From: Sutcliffiella horikoshii DSM 8719
Lineage (GTDB): Bacteria; Bacillota; Bacilli; Bacillales; Bacillaceae_I
DNA length: 64,000 bases
Reading direction: 5' to 3'
Assembly (NCBI GenBank): GCA_001648575.1
Contig: LQXN01000055.1
Location: 1-64,000, forward strand
Shown here: positions 1 through 8,965 of the stretch, piece by piece
Layout: every line of letters starts with the position of its first letter
Position numbering within the stretch: the first letter of the stretch is position 1
Program-made: the position numbers and the translations under genes
Notes under the pieces: model-generated
The model's database searches: none
Told to the model about the DNA's origin: nothing
The model's input: the letters and a program-made list of their open reading frames with translations, nothing else

Positions 1-32
1 GTAAATGTATTTTCTAGTTTCGTAATGGACAT
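1..32 (-). CDS. Start of an unidentified CDS running off the left edge
   Basis: On the minus strand an AAGGAG ribosome site is followed after a short spacer by ATG at 32, and the frame stays open for the ten codons to the window edge (MSITKLENTF). In B. subtilis the gene downstream of tpx is ytxK, an adenine methyltransferase-like protein, so ytxK is a reasonable guess from gene order only. Ten residues are too few to identify a family. Confidence 0.5.
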   Translation of the reverse strand, partial: MSITKLENTF

Positions 33-91
33 TATGCCACTCCTTTGAAAATTTCAGTATTCCTATTCTACATGGAGATTGGTCAAAAATA

Positions 92-124
92 AAGCAGACT
101 GCTATTAACACAGTCTGCTTTTCT
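92..124 (-). terminator. Rho-independent terminator after tpx
   Basis: A 10-bp stem AAGCAGACTG / CAGTCTGCTT with a nine-base loop lies 30 bases past the tpx stop codon. A-rich and T-rich flanks on the two sides suggest it works in both directions. Confidence 0.85.
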
Positions 125-157
125 TGGTGCATTTGATATTTTAAAGTATGTTAAGTT

Positions 158-658
158 TTATTCTGCAGCTTTAACTGCTTCGATTGCCGACTCATAATTA
201 GGGTGGTCTGTACCTTCCCCTACATATTCAACGTATGTTACTTTGTCGTTGGAATCCACAACAAACGTGGAGCGGGCAAGCAGACGGAGCTCTTGCATCA
301 ACACTCCGTAAGCTTCACCAAAAGAAGCATCGCGGTGGTCAGATACTATCTCGACATTGTCAAGACCACTAGCTGCGCACCAGCGCTTTTGAGCGAAAGG
401 CAAGTCCATGCTGACAGTAATAATTTTTACGTTCTCAAGCTTTGAAGCCTCTTCATTGAATTTGCGAGTTTGTTGATCACATACACCTGTATCAATGGAT
501 GGTACTACACTGATTAATTTCTTAAATCCTTTATAGTTTTCTAATGTTACTGCTGATAGGTCATTCGCAAGAACGGAGAAATTTGGAGCTTGGTCCCCTA
601 CTTTTACTTCACTGCCGACTAATGTCATTGGGTTCCCTTTAAATGTTACGTTTGCCAT
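158..658 (-). CDS. tpx: Thiol peroxidase (atypical 2-Cys peroxiredoxin)
   Basis: Cytoplasmic peroxidase that reduces hydrogen peroxide and alkyl peroxides with electrons from thioredoxin. The 166-residue product has the usual family length. The peroxidatic cysteine is Cys60 in the SIDTGVC motif and the resolving cysteine is Cys94 in RWCAASG, the Tpx arrangement. I start at the ATG at 658 rather than the upstream in-frame ATG at 664: AGGAGG lies 9 bases from 658 but only 3 from the upstream codon, and family members begin MANVTF. The gene is monocistronic, with its own promoter upstream and a strong hairpin downstream. Family and start are both secure. Confidence 0.96.
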   Translation of the reverse strand: MANVTFKGNPMTLVGSEVKVGDQAPNFSVLANDLSAVTLENYKGFKKLISVVPSIDTGVCDQQTRKFNEEASKLENVKIITVSMDLPFAQKRWCAASGLDNVEIVSDHRDASFGEAYGVLMQELRLLARSTFVVDSNDKVTYVEYVGEGTDHPNYESAIEAVKAAE

Positions 659-694
659 GTTCATTTCCCTCCTCAAATTGTATGTACACTTGTT

Positions 695-723
695 ATAATA
701 GCTATGTTTTGGGAGTTTTGCAA
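695..723 (-). promoter_or_regulatory. Sigma-A-like promoter of tpx
   Basis: On the minus strand TTGCAA (718-723) and TATTAT (695-700) are separated by exactly 17 bases, about 37 bases upstream of the tpx start. This is by eye and has not been tested against known regulators such as Spx. Confidence 0.55.
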
Positions 724-840
724 TTAATCAAACTTTATAGGTGCGGCGGGGGAGAATGGTGGTTTTCGTTTGGGGTATCTGTTTGTCGAAATGGGTAGCT
801 TTCTTGATGGTGCATGGCAAAATTTCTGATACTCATCTTA

Positions 841-1061
841 GATTTCAGGGTAAATTCGGAGATTTCAAGATAAATCCCGACTTTTCAGGGTAAACTCCTA
901 GTTTTCAGGATAAATCCCAAAATTTCAGGATATCCCCCTAGTTTTCCGGATAAATCCCAAAATTTCAGGATACCCCCCCTAGTTTCCCGGATAACCCCCA
1001 AAATTTCAGGATACCCCCCTAGTTTTCCGGATAACCCCCAAAATTTCCAGGACGCTCCCCC
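841..1061. repeat. Array of eleven imperfect 20-bp tandem repeats
   Basis: Eleven contiguous units with a strict 20-base period (one unit has 21) fill the gap between gerW and tpx. A typical unit is GTTTTCCGGATAAATCCCAA; it alternates with AATTTCAGGATACCCCCCTA, so the array also reads as 40-bp pairs. Units drift toward C-rich sequence to the right and decay at both ends. There are no unique spacers, so it is not a CRISPR array. Function unknown. The rest of the 677-1130 gap holds only the tpx promoter. Confidence 0.9.
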
Positions 1062-1130
1062 TTAATTCCCCCAATATCACACTGCACTTCAATCCAAACA
1101 AAAAGCCAACTGCAGCGCAGCCGGCGAATT

Positions 1131-1610
1131 TTAGAAGTCCAAATCCTGCTTATGGTCATTATAAGATTGATCCGAATGACTTCCTCTGTTCTGTTTATTG
1201 TTATTTAACATGTGCTGTACCTTTTCAACTGCCTGTGGAGCAAGGTCCAACAATCTTTCATAGATACTGGTGCTTTCATCGAGGTGTAACATTTTCACAC
1301 CATGAGAATTTACAATTAGGAATGCGATCGGCGTAATGGATACACCGCCCCCGCTACCTCCGCCAAACGGAAGCTTATGGCCTTGGTTTTGTTGGTTGCC
1401 GCCACCATCATGTTTCTCAGGACCAGATGAACCACCACCCTGGAACTCACTTCCTCCTGCAGCAAATCCAAAACCGACTTTGGAAACAGTCAGGATGACA
1501 CTTCCATCTGGTGTTTCTACTGGATCACCGATGATAGTATTGACATCAATCATATCTTTCAGGTTTTCCATCGCAGTCGTCATCAAACTTTTAATAGGAT
1601 GTTCAGACAT
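1131..1610 (-). CDS. gerW: GerW family sporulation/germination protein (YtfJ)
   Basis: A 159-residue member of the YtfJ/GerW family, known in Bacillus as a sporulation protein needed for a normal L-alanine germination response. The N-terminal 60 residues carry the family signature around DVNTIIGDPVETPDGSVI, followed by a glycine-rich stretch (GGSGGG) near residues 70-95. The C-terminus is polar and rich in Gln, Asn and His. It follows ytfI by 21 bases on the same strand, as in B. subtilis. No transmembrane segment is visible. Confidence 0.93.
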   Translation of the reverse strand: MSEHPIKSLMTTAMENLKDMIDVNTIIGDPVETPDGSVILTVSKVGFGFAAGGSEFQGGGSSGPEKHDGGGNQQNQGHKLPFGGGSGGGVSITPIAFLIVNSHGVKMLHLDESTSIYERLLDLAPQAVEKVQHMLNNNKQNRGSHSDQSYNDHKQDLDF

Positions 1611-1631
1611 ATAGATCCTCCTTTTTTCCTG

Positions 1632-2336
1632 TTACATGGATTCGTGTTTTTCCTCTTTCGATAACACGGATAACGGACGGGTTTTGAATTTCGGTCGTCC
1701 GCCCTTCCAATATTTAACGATTCTTATTCCTGCCAACATAGCATGCCCGATTCGGAAACGAAACATACACCTTATTAAAGTTTGGGAAACTGTTTGTTGA
1801 AAATATGGTGTGATGGAAAGAACGGGTTGTGCCTTCAATTCAGTGTACTCACTTAAAATCCCCACTACCCCTCCTTTTATCGACCAGCCAACTCCTACAA
1901 ACATGCCTGTATGCGCAGCATCCCCTACTCCGATATTGCTATGCCATTCCAACTGTTTAACCTCTATTCTTGCCAGCATTCTACGCACTATCTCATGCAT
2001 CCCTACTACATGCCGAACTAGTTCATAGGTATCCTGAAAGCTTTGCCAAATCTCTTTCGGGGAGAAATCCTTCTCCTTTTGTTTCCCATTTGCCGGATCT
2101 CCTGCTCCCATCTTGGTTGTTTCCTCAACATGAATGGATGCTGTATCCGTATCCACACTAATAAGTGGCACATCAATGGTATATCTCAACAATCCGAACC
2201 ATGCACTCAGTTTCACAGTCATCTGGTCATCATTGTCCTGTTGATGATGGAAATAAAATTGAATGGTAATTCTTGTGACGAGAACCACGAATATGAGAAA
2301 AAGTATGATGGCAATGATAATAATGGTCCAAATCAC
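1632..2336 (-). CDS. ytfI: DUF2953 membrane-anchored protein (YtfI)
   Basis: A 234-residue protein with one N-terminal hydrophobic helix (about residues 2-22, IIIIAIILFLIFVVLV) and a soluble remainder, matching the DUF2953 family encoded next to gerW in Bacillus. The C-terminal part is basic. It probably forms a sporulation-time transcription unit with gerW, but no promoter could be assigned with confidence. Molecular function is unknown. Confidence 0.85.
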   Translation of the reverse strand: MIWTIIIIAIILFLIFVVLVTRITIQFYFHHQQDNDDQMTVKLSAWFGLLRYTIDVPLISVDTDTASIHVEETTKMGAGDPANGKQKEKDFSPKEIWQSFQDTYELVRHVVGMHEIVRRMLARIEVKQLEWHSNIGVGDAAHTGMFVGVGWSIKGGVVGILSEYTELKAQPVLSITPYFQQTVSQTLIRCMFRFRIGHAMLAGIRIVKYWKGGRPKFKTRPLSVLSKEEKHESM

Positions 2337-2380
2337 GTTTTCACAACCTTTCTATCCCCTTCCATTATCTCCGAGCGAAA

Positions 2381-2423
2381 AAAAAATAAACCTGCCGGCC
2401 ATATAAGGCCAACAGGTTTATTT
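2381..2423 (-). terminator. Terminator after yteJ
   Basis: The inverted repeat AAATAAACCTG ... CAGGTTTATTT contains an inner GGCC/GGCC pair, with a long T-run on the minus strand. It sits between the yteJ stop and the ytfI start, separating the two transcription units. Confidence 0.85.
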
Positions 2424-3008
2424 TTAATTTTCATGTACTACGGTAGTGTCTGCGATAAAATCGTGCACTCCCTGTTTTTTGCTTGTAAAAGCTGCAACAA
2501 GAAAGACGATATACGTTAACGGAAAATAGAACAAGGCAATATAACGCCCTACTCCTTCACGGAAGAGAATACTTTTCCATGTCAAATGTTCATGCTTCAA
2601 ATCTATCACTTTCAAGCCAAACACCATCTTGCCCAGTGTTTGTTTGAAATACTTCGTCATTAAAATGAAGTAACCGTACAAAATGATGGTTGTAGCGATT
2701 GATGCAGGGGAGAATAAGAAACTCTGGCTTTCAGAAATTCCCAGCAATCTAAATAAAGGAAATACCACAATTGCACCTATGCTCCATATAATCAGTAAAT
2801 CTAATAGGAACGCCCATAACCTCATCCAGAACCCTGCATAACGGTAAGCAGGAACCGCAGTTCTATCAGAAGCCGCCAGGATGTGGTCCCCTTCTGTTTC
2901 CAATGATGTTCTGCTTTCCACTAATCTAGATTCCTCATGGGGTTGTTGTGCATCTTCCCGCTCTGTTTTCTCGAAATCGTTTTCTTTATTCGGTTCTTCT
3001 CTCATCAT
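2424..3008 (-). CDS. yteJ: RDD family membrane protein (YteJ)
   Basis: A 194-residue protein with an acidic, charged N-terminal 55 residues followed by an RDD domain of about three membrane helices. The Arg-Asp signature is seen as FWMRLWAFLLDLLIIW near residue 60. It follows sppA by only 9 bases on the same strand, so the two are surely cotranscribed; the same sppA-yteJ pair is known in B. subtilis. RDD proteins are often linked to stress or transport. Here a link to SppA activity at the membrane is inferred from the operon alone. Confidence 0.9.
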   Translation of the reverse strand: MMREEPNKENDFEKTEREDAQQPHEESRLVESRTSLETEGDHILAASDRTAVPAYRYAGFWMRLWAFLLDLLIIWSIGAIVVFPLFRLLGISESQSFLFSPASIATTIILYGYFILMTKYFKQTLGKMVFGLKVIDLKHEHLTWKSILFREGVGRYIALFYFPLTYIVFLVAAFTSKKQGVHDFIADTTVVHEN

Positions 3009-3017
3009 ATTCCCCTC

Positions 3018-4028
3018 CTACTCTGCATACAAGTACATCAGTCTTGGAGAATTAGGCTGATTGATCATTCTTGCTAACATCTGCATTTCTGACTCTGGCT
3101 TTAATAGTGATTGGACATTCATACTGAATAAAGAGCCCCATCCGAGATTTTCTGTATATTGAACGACCTGGACATTCCCCATATCATTCTCTTCCTTCAT
3201 CGCATCGATGACATCCTCGAAGTAGCCAAGCTCATCCACAATATTAATGTCTTTTGCCTGTTGCCCATCATAGATTCTTCCGTCAGCAAAGTTACGCACT
3301 TCCGCCTCGCTCATCCCTCTTCCTTCTGCAATGACCTCAACAAACTGGTTATACATATTGTCTACCATGGATTGAAGGATTTCGCGCTCCTCTTCTGACA
3401 TATCCTTTGTCGGGGACATGATGTCTTTATATGGACCGCTCTTGATTGTTTCAAATTTCACTCCATAATTCTCAGCAAGTTCTTTATAATTGATTCCCTG
3501 CATAATGACACCTATGGAACCTGTAATCGTTTCAGGTGAGGCAAAGATTTTGTCTGCAGGAGCAGCTATATAATAACCGCCTGAAGCAGCCATCGTACCC
3601 ATGGAGATGTAGATCGGCTTTTCTGTTTCTTCCTTGATCTCCACCAATCGTTTATGTATCTCTGCACTCTCGGACACTCCGCCACCCGGAGAATTCACAC
3701 GTACAATTATACCCTGGACAGAGTTATCTTCCTTTGCCTGATCTAACATTCTTAAAAACTGACGGTGATTGTATCCTGGTGATTGAAAGATGGAAGTAAC
3801 ATCACTTCCGGTATCTTGAATGACACCGTTCACTTCCAACACTAGAATCTTTCGGTTTGGACTTCCTTCTTGAATCACTTTCTCAATAAACTCTTCCTCG
3901 CCACCGAAAATACTGGAAAATGACTCAGATGTGGAGCTTTCTGATGGTCTTGTCGCTATGCTAGTGATGATGGATACAAAAAATAACAATGCCGCTATCC
4001 CTAACGCGGCCCAACGTTTTCCATTCAT
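3018..4028 (-). CDS. sppA: Signal peptide peptidase SppA
   Basis: Membrane-anchored serine protease of family S49 that degrades cleaved signal peptides. It is 336 residues with one N-terminal membrane helix (about residues 7-25). The catalytic Ser is Ser149 in GTMAASGGYY, and the general-base Lys is one of the two lysines in the segment IKSGPYKDIMSP (196-201). I start at the ATG at 4028, which is 7 bases from AGGAGG, rather than at an upstream TTG that overlaps the ribosome site. First gene of the sppA-yteJ unit. Length is as expected for the short Bacillus type. Confidence 0.95.
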   Translation of the reverse strand: MNGKRWAALGIAALLFFVSIITSIATRPSESSTSESFSSIFGGEEEFIEKVIQEGSPNRKILVLEVNGVIQDTGSDVTSIFQSPGYNHRQFLRMLDQAKEDNSVQGIIVRVNSPGGGVSESAEIHKRLVEIKEETEKPIYISMGTMAASGGYYIAAPADKIFASPETITGSIGVIMQGINYKELAENYGVKFETIKSGPYKDIMSPTKDMSEEEREILQSMVDNMYNQFVEVIAEGRGMSEAEVRNFADGRIYDGQQAKDINIVDELGYFEDVIDAMKEENDMGNVQVVQYTENLGWGSLFSMNVQSLLKPESEMQMLARMINQPNSPRLMYLYAE

Positions 4029-4207
4029 ATTCAAACCTCCTAGTTGTTCGTACAGTACCTATACGTTAAATGGTTTTAAAAAGTTTCATCAAAGTGGTAA
4101 ACTTATCACAATATAGAATTGTACTAGAATTCTTTTCGAAAAGGTAATATTATCTGGATATTTTTTGTTAGCATTCCAATTTTCATTACAATTTAGGAGG
4201 AATCAGG

Positions 4208-5008
4208 ATGACAGAACGCCGTAAAATATTCTTCTTTTATAAAAGAGAAGAAGAATTGGTGACCAAGGTTGCAAAGCTAGAGCAGTTGGCAGAACAAAAT
4301 AACTTCGAGATTCTGAATGATCATCATAATGCCAATATCATAGTAGCAGTTGGCGGAGATGGTACATTCCTTCAGGCTGTTCAAAAAACAGGCTTTAAAG
4401 AAGATTGCCTTTACGCTGGCATAAATGCTGGCGACACGTCTAGTTTTTATTGCGATTTCCATATTGACGATACGGAAAAAATGGTCGAAGCCATGACTTT
4501 TGAACAGATTGAGGTAAGAAAGTACCCTACAATTGAGGTTTCCATAGATGGAATATCCAAATTCCAGTGTTTGAACGAATGCTCCATACGATCTGCAATC
4601 ATCAAAACGTTTGCCATTGATGTTTACATAGATGACTTGCATTTCGAGACATTCCGAGGGGATGGGATGATTGTTTCTACCCCAACTGGCAGTACCGCTT
4701 ACAATAAATCCGTACAAGGTGCTGTCGTGGACCCGATGCTTCCATGTTTCCAAGTAAGCGAGCTTGCCTCCATCAATAATAACAGCTATAGGACGCTTGG
4801 ATCCCCGTTTATCATGGCTGGGGAAAGAAAGCTGACTTTAAAAGTGATTCAAGACGGTAATGACTACCCTACAATCGGCATCGATAATGAGGCCCTGAGC
4901 ATCAAGCATGTCGAGCGCTTGGATATTCAATTGACAGATCGAAAAATTAAGACGGTTAAGCTAAAAGATAACTCATTTTGGGAGAAGGTTAAGCGGACTT
5001 TCTTATAA
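4208..5008 (+). CDS. nadK: NAD kinase (second Bacillus type, YtdI-like)
   Basis: Phosphorylates NAD to NADP in the cytoplasm. The 266-residue protein has the diagnostic GGDGT motif at residues 49-53, the NE-containing segment (LNECSIRS) near residue 120 and the Gly-rich STPTGSTAYN segment near 160. TAGGAGGA lies just upstream of the ATG. By gene order (next to sppA and ytcJ) it corresponds to B. subtilis YtdI, one of two NAD kinase paralogues in that species. It is transcribed divergently from sppA; the 180-base gap holds both promoters, which I could not assign. Confidence 0.93.
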   Translation: MTERRKIFFFYKREEELVTKVAKLEQLAEQNNFEILNDHHNANIIVAVGGDGTFLQAVQKTGFKEDCLYAGINAGDTSSFYCDFHIDDTEKMVEAMTFEQIEVRKYPTIEVSIDGISKFQCLNECSIRSAIIKTFAIDVYIDDLHFETFRGDGMIVSTPTGSTAYNKSVQGAVVDPMLPCFQVSELASINNNSYRTLGSPFIMAGERKLTLKVIQDGNDYPTIGIDNEALSIKHVERLDIQLTDRKIKTVKLKDNSFWEKVKRTFL

Positions 5009-5035
5009 GGTAATATAGGGATCTTAACATATATC

Positions 5036-5079
5036 GGTAACCGGACCGGCTGTTACATGTCGCTCCGGTTACCTTTTTT
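5036..5079 (+). terminator. Terminator after the NAD kinase gene
   Basis: The 10-bp stem GGTAACCGGA / TCCGGTTACC is followed by TTTTTT. A small GACTGTTTTC...AAAGAGCC element begins seven bases further on. Confidence 0.9.
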
Positions 5080-5085
5080 ATTATT

Positions 5086-5190
5086 GACTGTTTTCGTATA
5101 CTTTGTTGCTTTTCGTATTTATGTAAGCAATGAAAAGTCCAAATGCCGACTTTTCATCCATAAATAGCCACAATCTTTGAGAAAAGAGCC
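5086..5190 (-). mobile_element. Small non-coding element, GGCTCTTTTC type, 105 bp
   Basis: The right end CTTTGAGAAAAGAGCC and the left end GACTGTTTTCGTATAC form imperfect terminal inverted repeats, and the interior matches the element at 13496-13678 in reverse orientation. The flanks TTATTATT (5078-5085) and TTATTGTT (5191-5198) match in seven of eight bases, as expected for an aged 8-bp target duplication. The right flank includes the stop codon of ytcJ. Confidence 0.65.
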
Positions 5191-6791
5191 TTATTGTTCA
5201 ATCCTATTTTTATACATCACCGTGCCGTCGATAATCGTCATTTCGACATTGGCATCCAAGATATCATCAGTGTTTGCTTGAAACAAATCAATATCCAGTA
5301 CTGTAAAATCTGCATAATAGCCTTTTTCAATGACACCTTGTTTATGTTCCTCAGAGATCGCTTGTGCACTACCTTTTGTAAAGAGCCCGATTGCCTCATA
5401 CATGGACAGGCGCTGTTCAGGTTGATAGACGGTTTGTTCAGGGTCACCTGGGGTTTGCCTTGTAACAGCTGCGTGAATGCCAAGAAGCGGGTTTACCGGC
5501 TCAATCGGGGCATCAGAGCCTCCTGCACAAATCAAGCCTTCATCCAATAGCGTTTTCCAAGCATAGGAGTAGTTTAATCTTTCTTCCCCTAAGCGCTCAA
5601 TGATCCATGGAAAATCTGTTGCCACAAAGCGCGGTTGAATATCCAGAATTAATGGAAGCTTCTTTGCTCTTGCTATCAGATCATTTGTAAGGATCTGTGC
5701 ATGGATCAACCTGTCACGCTCCCCCACTGGGGCAGGATGCTTTTCAATTGCATCGAGCATGTATTCAAATGCAAGGTCTCCAATGGTGTGGACTGCCACC
5801 GTCATTCCATAATCCCTTGCCTTTTTAACCAAGTCATGTAGCTGGGTTGGAGTATGAATGGCCACACCGGAGGTTTCTGGCGCATCATTATATGGTTTGC
5901 TCAGTAGCGCGGTTCTGCCCCCCAGTGCGCCATCGGCAAAAATCTTCATGGAACCTAAGGTGATATAGTCTGTGGAATCTTTATAACGGTGACCTTCTTC
6001 GTGCATATCATCTACTACTTCATGGTGAACGAGCAGATGTGCTCTATATTTATAGCCATCCCGTTCTATAAGGTTTTTAAAAGCTCCGTAAGTCTTTGTA
6101 AAACTGCCGTAATAGCTTAAATCTTCGCTGTGGCTTCCAACGAGCCCGAGGCTCACGCAATCCTCAATGGAGGTCTTCAAAGCTTGATATAGGTAGCTTT
6201 CACTTGCTTTCGGAATCTTTTTTTCACCAACTCCTGTGCCTGATCAAGCAGGTACCCAGTAGGCACTCCATTTATATCTTTTACAATTACTCCTCCGGGA
6301 GGATTTTCTGCATCCTTTGTGATCCCAGCGATTTCTAAGGCTTTTGTATTAACTAAAACGGCATGCCTGCAAACTCTTGATAGGATCATGGGATGGGAAG
6401 AAGTGATTTCATCCAATTCCGATTTGTGAAAGATTTTTCGGTCCACAAAATTATTTTCGTTCCATCCCTCCCCGAAAATCCATTCGCCTTCAGGAGTCTC
6501 TTGAACCTTTTTCAGAAGCGCCTCTTTCACATCTTGAGAAGCAGTGTATGTTGAGAGATCGAGGCGAAGCAGCTTCTCGCCATGACCTATCAGGTGCATA
6601 TGGCTGTCTGTGAAGCCAGGATACATGACAGCGCCTTTAAGATCTTGTTTTATTGCATTTGGATAGGTAGTAAACAAGATTTCTTTTATTCCTATGTCTT
6701 TAATGAGCCCATCTTCCGTATAGACGGCCTCAACCGTTTCCATTTCCGCTTTCATTGTATAAATAGTTCCGCCGAACCAAATTTCTCCCAT
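5191..6791 (-). pseudogene. ytcJ: YtcJ-like amidohydrolase, frameshifted
   Basis: A metal-dependent hydrolase of the amidohydrolase/YtcJ family, probably about 530 residues when intact, of unknown substrate. The N-terminal part (6791 down to 6177) holds the metal site GFTDSHMHLIGHG. The C-terminal part (6180 down to 5191) holds AVHTIGD and GGSDAPIEP, matching the later metal ligands. The two frames join at a run of seven A's (6218-6224, T's on the plus strand). Eight A's would restore a continuous protein reading through KKKIPKASESYLYQALK. This is either a sequencing or assembly error or a recent inactivation; the rest of the gene shows no decay. It starts after a GGAGAAAGATCACC-type ribosome site. 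Confidence 0.88.
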
Positions 6792-6866
6792 GGTGATCTT
6801 TCTCCTTCTTTTTGTAAAATTACTATTAGATTATCATTTGTGAGGGTGAGGTACAAAAAAACTGCA

Positions 6867-6918
6867 TAAAAAAGGCAGATGTGGTGTGGTCAGGGAATTC
6901 CTTCCACACCAACCTGCC
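6867..6918 (-). terminator. Terminator after the acyl-CoA ligase gene
   Basis: An interrupted stem (GGCAG ... GGTGTGG / CCACACC ... CTGCC) is followed by a seven-base T-run on the minus strand, 17 bases past the stop codon at 6935. Confidence 0.8.
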
Positions 6919-6934
6919 CTAATAGTATTTCTTT

Positions 6935-8527
6935 TTATTTTTCTGATGCAGCCTGAGCCAATTCCTGCTGCCTCAGTTCTATTCTTCTTATTTTACCTGA
7001 CGTGGTTTTCGGAAGCTCTGCAACGAACTCAATTTTCCGAGGATATTTATAGGGTGCCGTCAGCTCCTTCACATGCTCTTGAAGTAGCTTTGTCAATGTC
7101 TCTTCTTCTTGCTCCACATTTTCTTGAAGGACGACAAATGCCTTTACCACATTCCCCCTGATTTCATCAGGACTTGCAACTACCGCACATTCACGCACCA
7201 ACGAATGCTTAATTAACGCATCTTCTACTTCAAAAGGTCCGATGGTATAACCGGAGCTGATGATAATATCATCACTCCTGCCTTCAAACCAAAAATATCC
7301 GTCCTCATCCTTTTTGGCCTTGTCCCCCGTAATATAGTAGTCCCCCCTGAATTGTCTGGAAGTACGCTCTGGATCTTTGTAGTAATGTTTAAACAATGCA
7401 GGTGTCTCCACATGTACTGCAATGTCACCCACTTCTCCGACAGCACACTCTTCTGCATCCTCATTTATGATGGTCACGCTGTTTCCAGGTGTCGGCTTAC
7501 CCATCGACCCTGATTTGATATCCATTCCTTTCAACACACCAAGAAGAAGCGTATTTTCCGTTTGGCCGTATCCATCACGAACATCTATTTGGAAATGTTT
7601 TCGGAAGGTATCAATGACTTCACGATTCAATGGTTCTCCTGCCGATACAGCACTATGAAGATGTGGCAGCTGATAGGCATTCAAATTATCCACTTTTGCC
7701 ATCAGACGATACTCTGTAGGTGTGCAGCATAATACATTCACCTCATATTGCTCCAAAAGCTTCAAATATGTGTTCGGATCGAACTTGCCATGATAAACAA
7801 AACCAGTTGCTCCAGATCCAAGCGTGGACAAGAAAGGACTCCAAATCCATTTCTGCCAACCAGGGCTAGCCGTTGCCCAGACTACATCATTTTCATCTAT
7901 TCCAAGCCAATTCTTTGAAGTGGTACGAAGATGAGCGTAAGCCCAGCCATGGGTATGCACAACTCCTTTTGGATTCCCTGTGGTACCTGATGTGTATGAT
8001 AGAAACGCCATGTCATCGCTTGAAGTAGGGGCGAATTCAAGTTCGTCTGATTGTTTTTCCATAGCTTCCTTCAGGTCTGTCCAACCTTTGTCCGCCAATC
8101 CACCGACACTGAACTTTATCAGGTTTCCTACTTCCTCCAGTTTATCAGCATGTTCTAAAAATGGCTGATAGGTGATAATGCCTTTGACATCACCATGCTC
8201 AATCCGATATGCCAGATCTTTCTCCCTTAACATCTCAGAACATGGAATCACTACGATCCCTGCTTTTAGGGCTCCAAGATATACCTGGTAGGAATCAATC
8301 AGCCTTGGCATCATGACAAGGACTACATCCCCTTTTTTTAAACCTTCTGAGAGTAAAGCGTTTCCAATTTTATTTGCTGCTTTCATTAATTGTTGATAAG
8401 TTACTTGTTCCTTCTCCCCTTGCTCGCTTTCCCAGATCAAAGCCAGCCTCTCACTATCACTTGCGAACTTTTCTATTTCTTCAACCAGATTGTACTTTTG
8501 CGGTGCTAAAAGTTCTTCTCTTCTCAT
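6935..8527 (-). CDS. mbcS: Acyl-CoA synthetase (AMP-forming), YtcI/MbcS-like
   Basis: Adenylate-forming enzyme that activates a short acid to its acyl-CoA. It is 530 residues with the phosphate-binding motif YTSGTTGNPKG near residue 175, the DGYGQTEN segment near 320, the hinge region around YFWFEGRSDDIIISSGYTIGP and the C-terminal catalytic lysine in PKTTSGKIRR. Position beside the spore protein and ytcJ corresponds to B. subtilis YtcI, related to methylbutyryl-CoA synthetase. Substrate choice (acetate, propionate or branched acids) cannot be read from sequence, so the symbol is provisional. AAGGGGATGAC precedes the ATG. A second, distinct enzyme of the same superfamily (acsA) lies at 31.6 kb. 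Confidence 0.85.
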   Translation of the reverse strand: MRREELLAPQKYNLVEEIEKFASDSERLALIWESEQGEKEQVTYQQLMKAANKIGNALLSEGLKKGDVVLVMMPRLIDSYQVYLGALKAGIVVIPCSEMLREKDLAYRIEHGDVKGIITYQPFLEHADKLEEVGNLIKFSVGGLADKGWTDLKEAMEKQSDELEFAPTSSDDMAFLSYTSGTTGNPKGVVHTHGWAYAHLRTTSKNWLGIDENDVVWATASPGWQKWIWSPFLSTLGSGATGFVYHGKFDPNTYLKLLEQYEVNVLCCTPTEYRLMAKVDNLNAYQLPHLHSAVSAGEPLNREVIDTFRKHFQIDVRDGYGQTENTLLLGVLKGMDIKSGSMGKPTPGNSVTIINEDAEECAVGEVGDIAVHVETPALFKHYYKDPERTSRQFRGDYYITGDKAKKDEDGYFWFEGRSDDIIISSGYTIGPFEVEDALIKHSLVRECAVVASPDEIRGNVVKAFVVLQENVEQEEETLTKLLQEHVKELTAPYKYPRKIEFVAELPKTTSGKIRRIELRQQELAQAASEK

Positions 8528-8695
8528 ATGAAGTCATCCCCTTTGTAATAGTACTACCTACATATTACAAAAGATTTTTAATAATTTGAATTATTTTGCG
8601 GGTTTTTCTATAAAAGAAATAAAATAGAGGTTGCCGAATGGTCGTTGTTTGAAGGAAGGGCGTCGCGAAATCGTCTTTTTCCGTCTATATTAAAA

Positions 8696-8716
8696 ACACC
8701 TTCATTTAGAAGGTGC
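8696..8716 (-). terminator. Left copy of a duplicated terminator hairpin
   Basis: CACCTTCATTTAGAAGGTGC folds into a perfect stem and is followed by a T-run on the minus strand. An identical 20-bp copy lies at 8937-8956, on the other side of the inserted element. It is the functional terminator for the small gene ending at 8966, because only this copy has the T-run. Confidence 0.8.
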
Positions 8717-8935
8717 CAGTGTGTAGAAAAAGTTATTTTATCTTTGAGATATGCAAACCCATGTTGATCGTAGTGGAAGGCGCGCAGACTTCTGCGAGAG
8801 GAAGGGACAGGGAAGACCCCGCAGGGCGAAAGCCCGAGGAGGCTTCCGGACCGCCCGCGAAAAGCGAAGCGCCTGGAACGAAGATCAACAGCAGGATGCA
8901 AATTTAAAAGTATTTAGGGCTTTGTCAACAGTCTG
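8717..8935 (+). mobile_element. Terminator-associated non-coding element, copy A (219 bp, long subtype)
   Basis: It begins CAGTGTGTAG and ends GTCAACAGTCTG, imperfect terminal inverted repeats. The terminator hairpin is duplicated exactly on both sides. The GC-rich core (about 8762-8890) folds: GTTGATC/GATCAAC, GGCGC/GCGCC, GGAAG/CTTCC and GGGC/GCCC pairs are visible. Open frames across it are translations of the repeat and also occur in the other copies, so I do not call genes here. Confidence 0.85.
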
Positions 8936-8965
8936 GCACCTTCATTTAGAAGGTGCCAGAAAGAT

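Noticed and set aside
841-1061. Possible CRISPR array
   Set aside because: Repeats are contiguous 20-mers with no unique spacers, and no cas genes are present.
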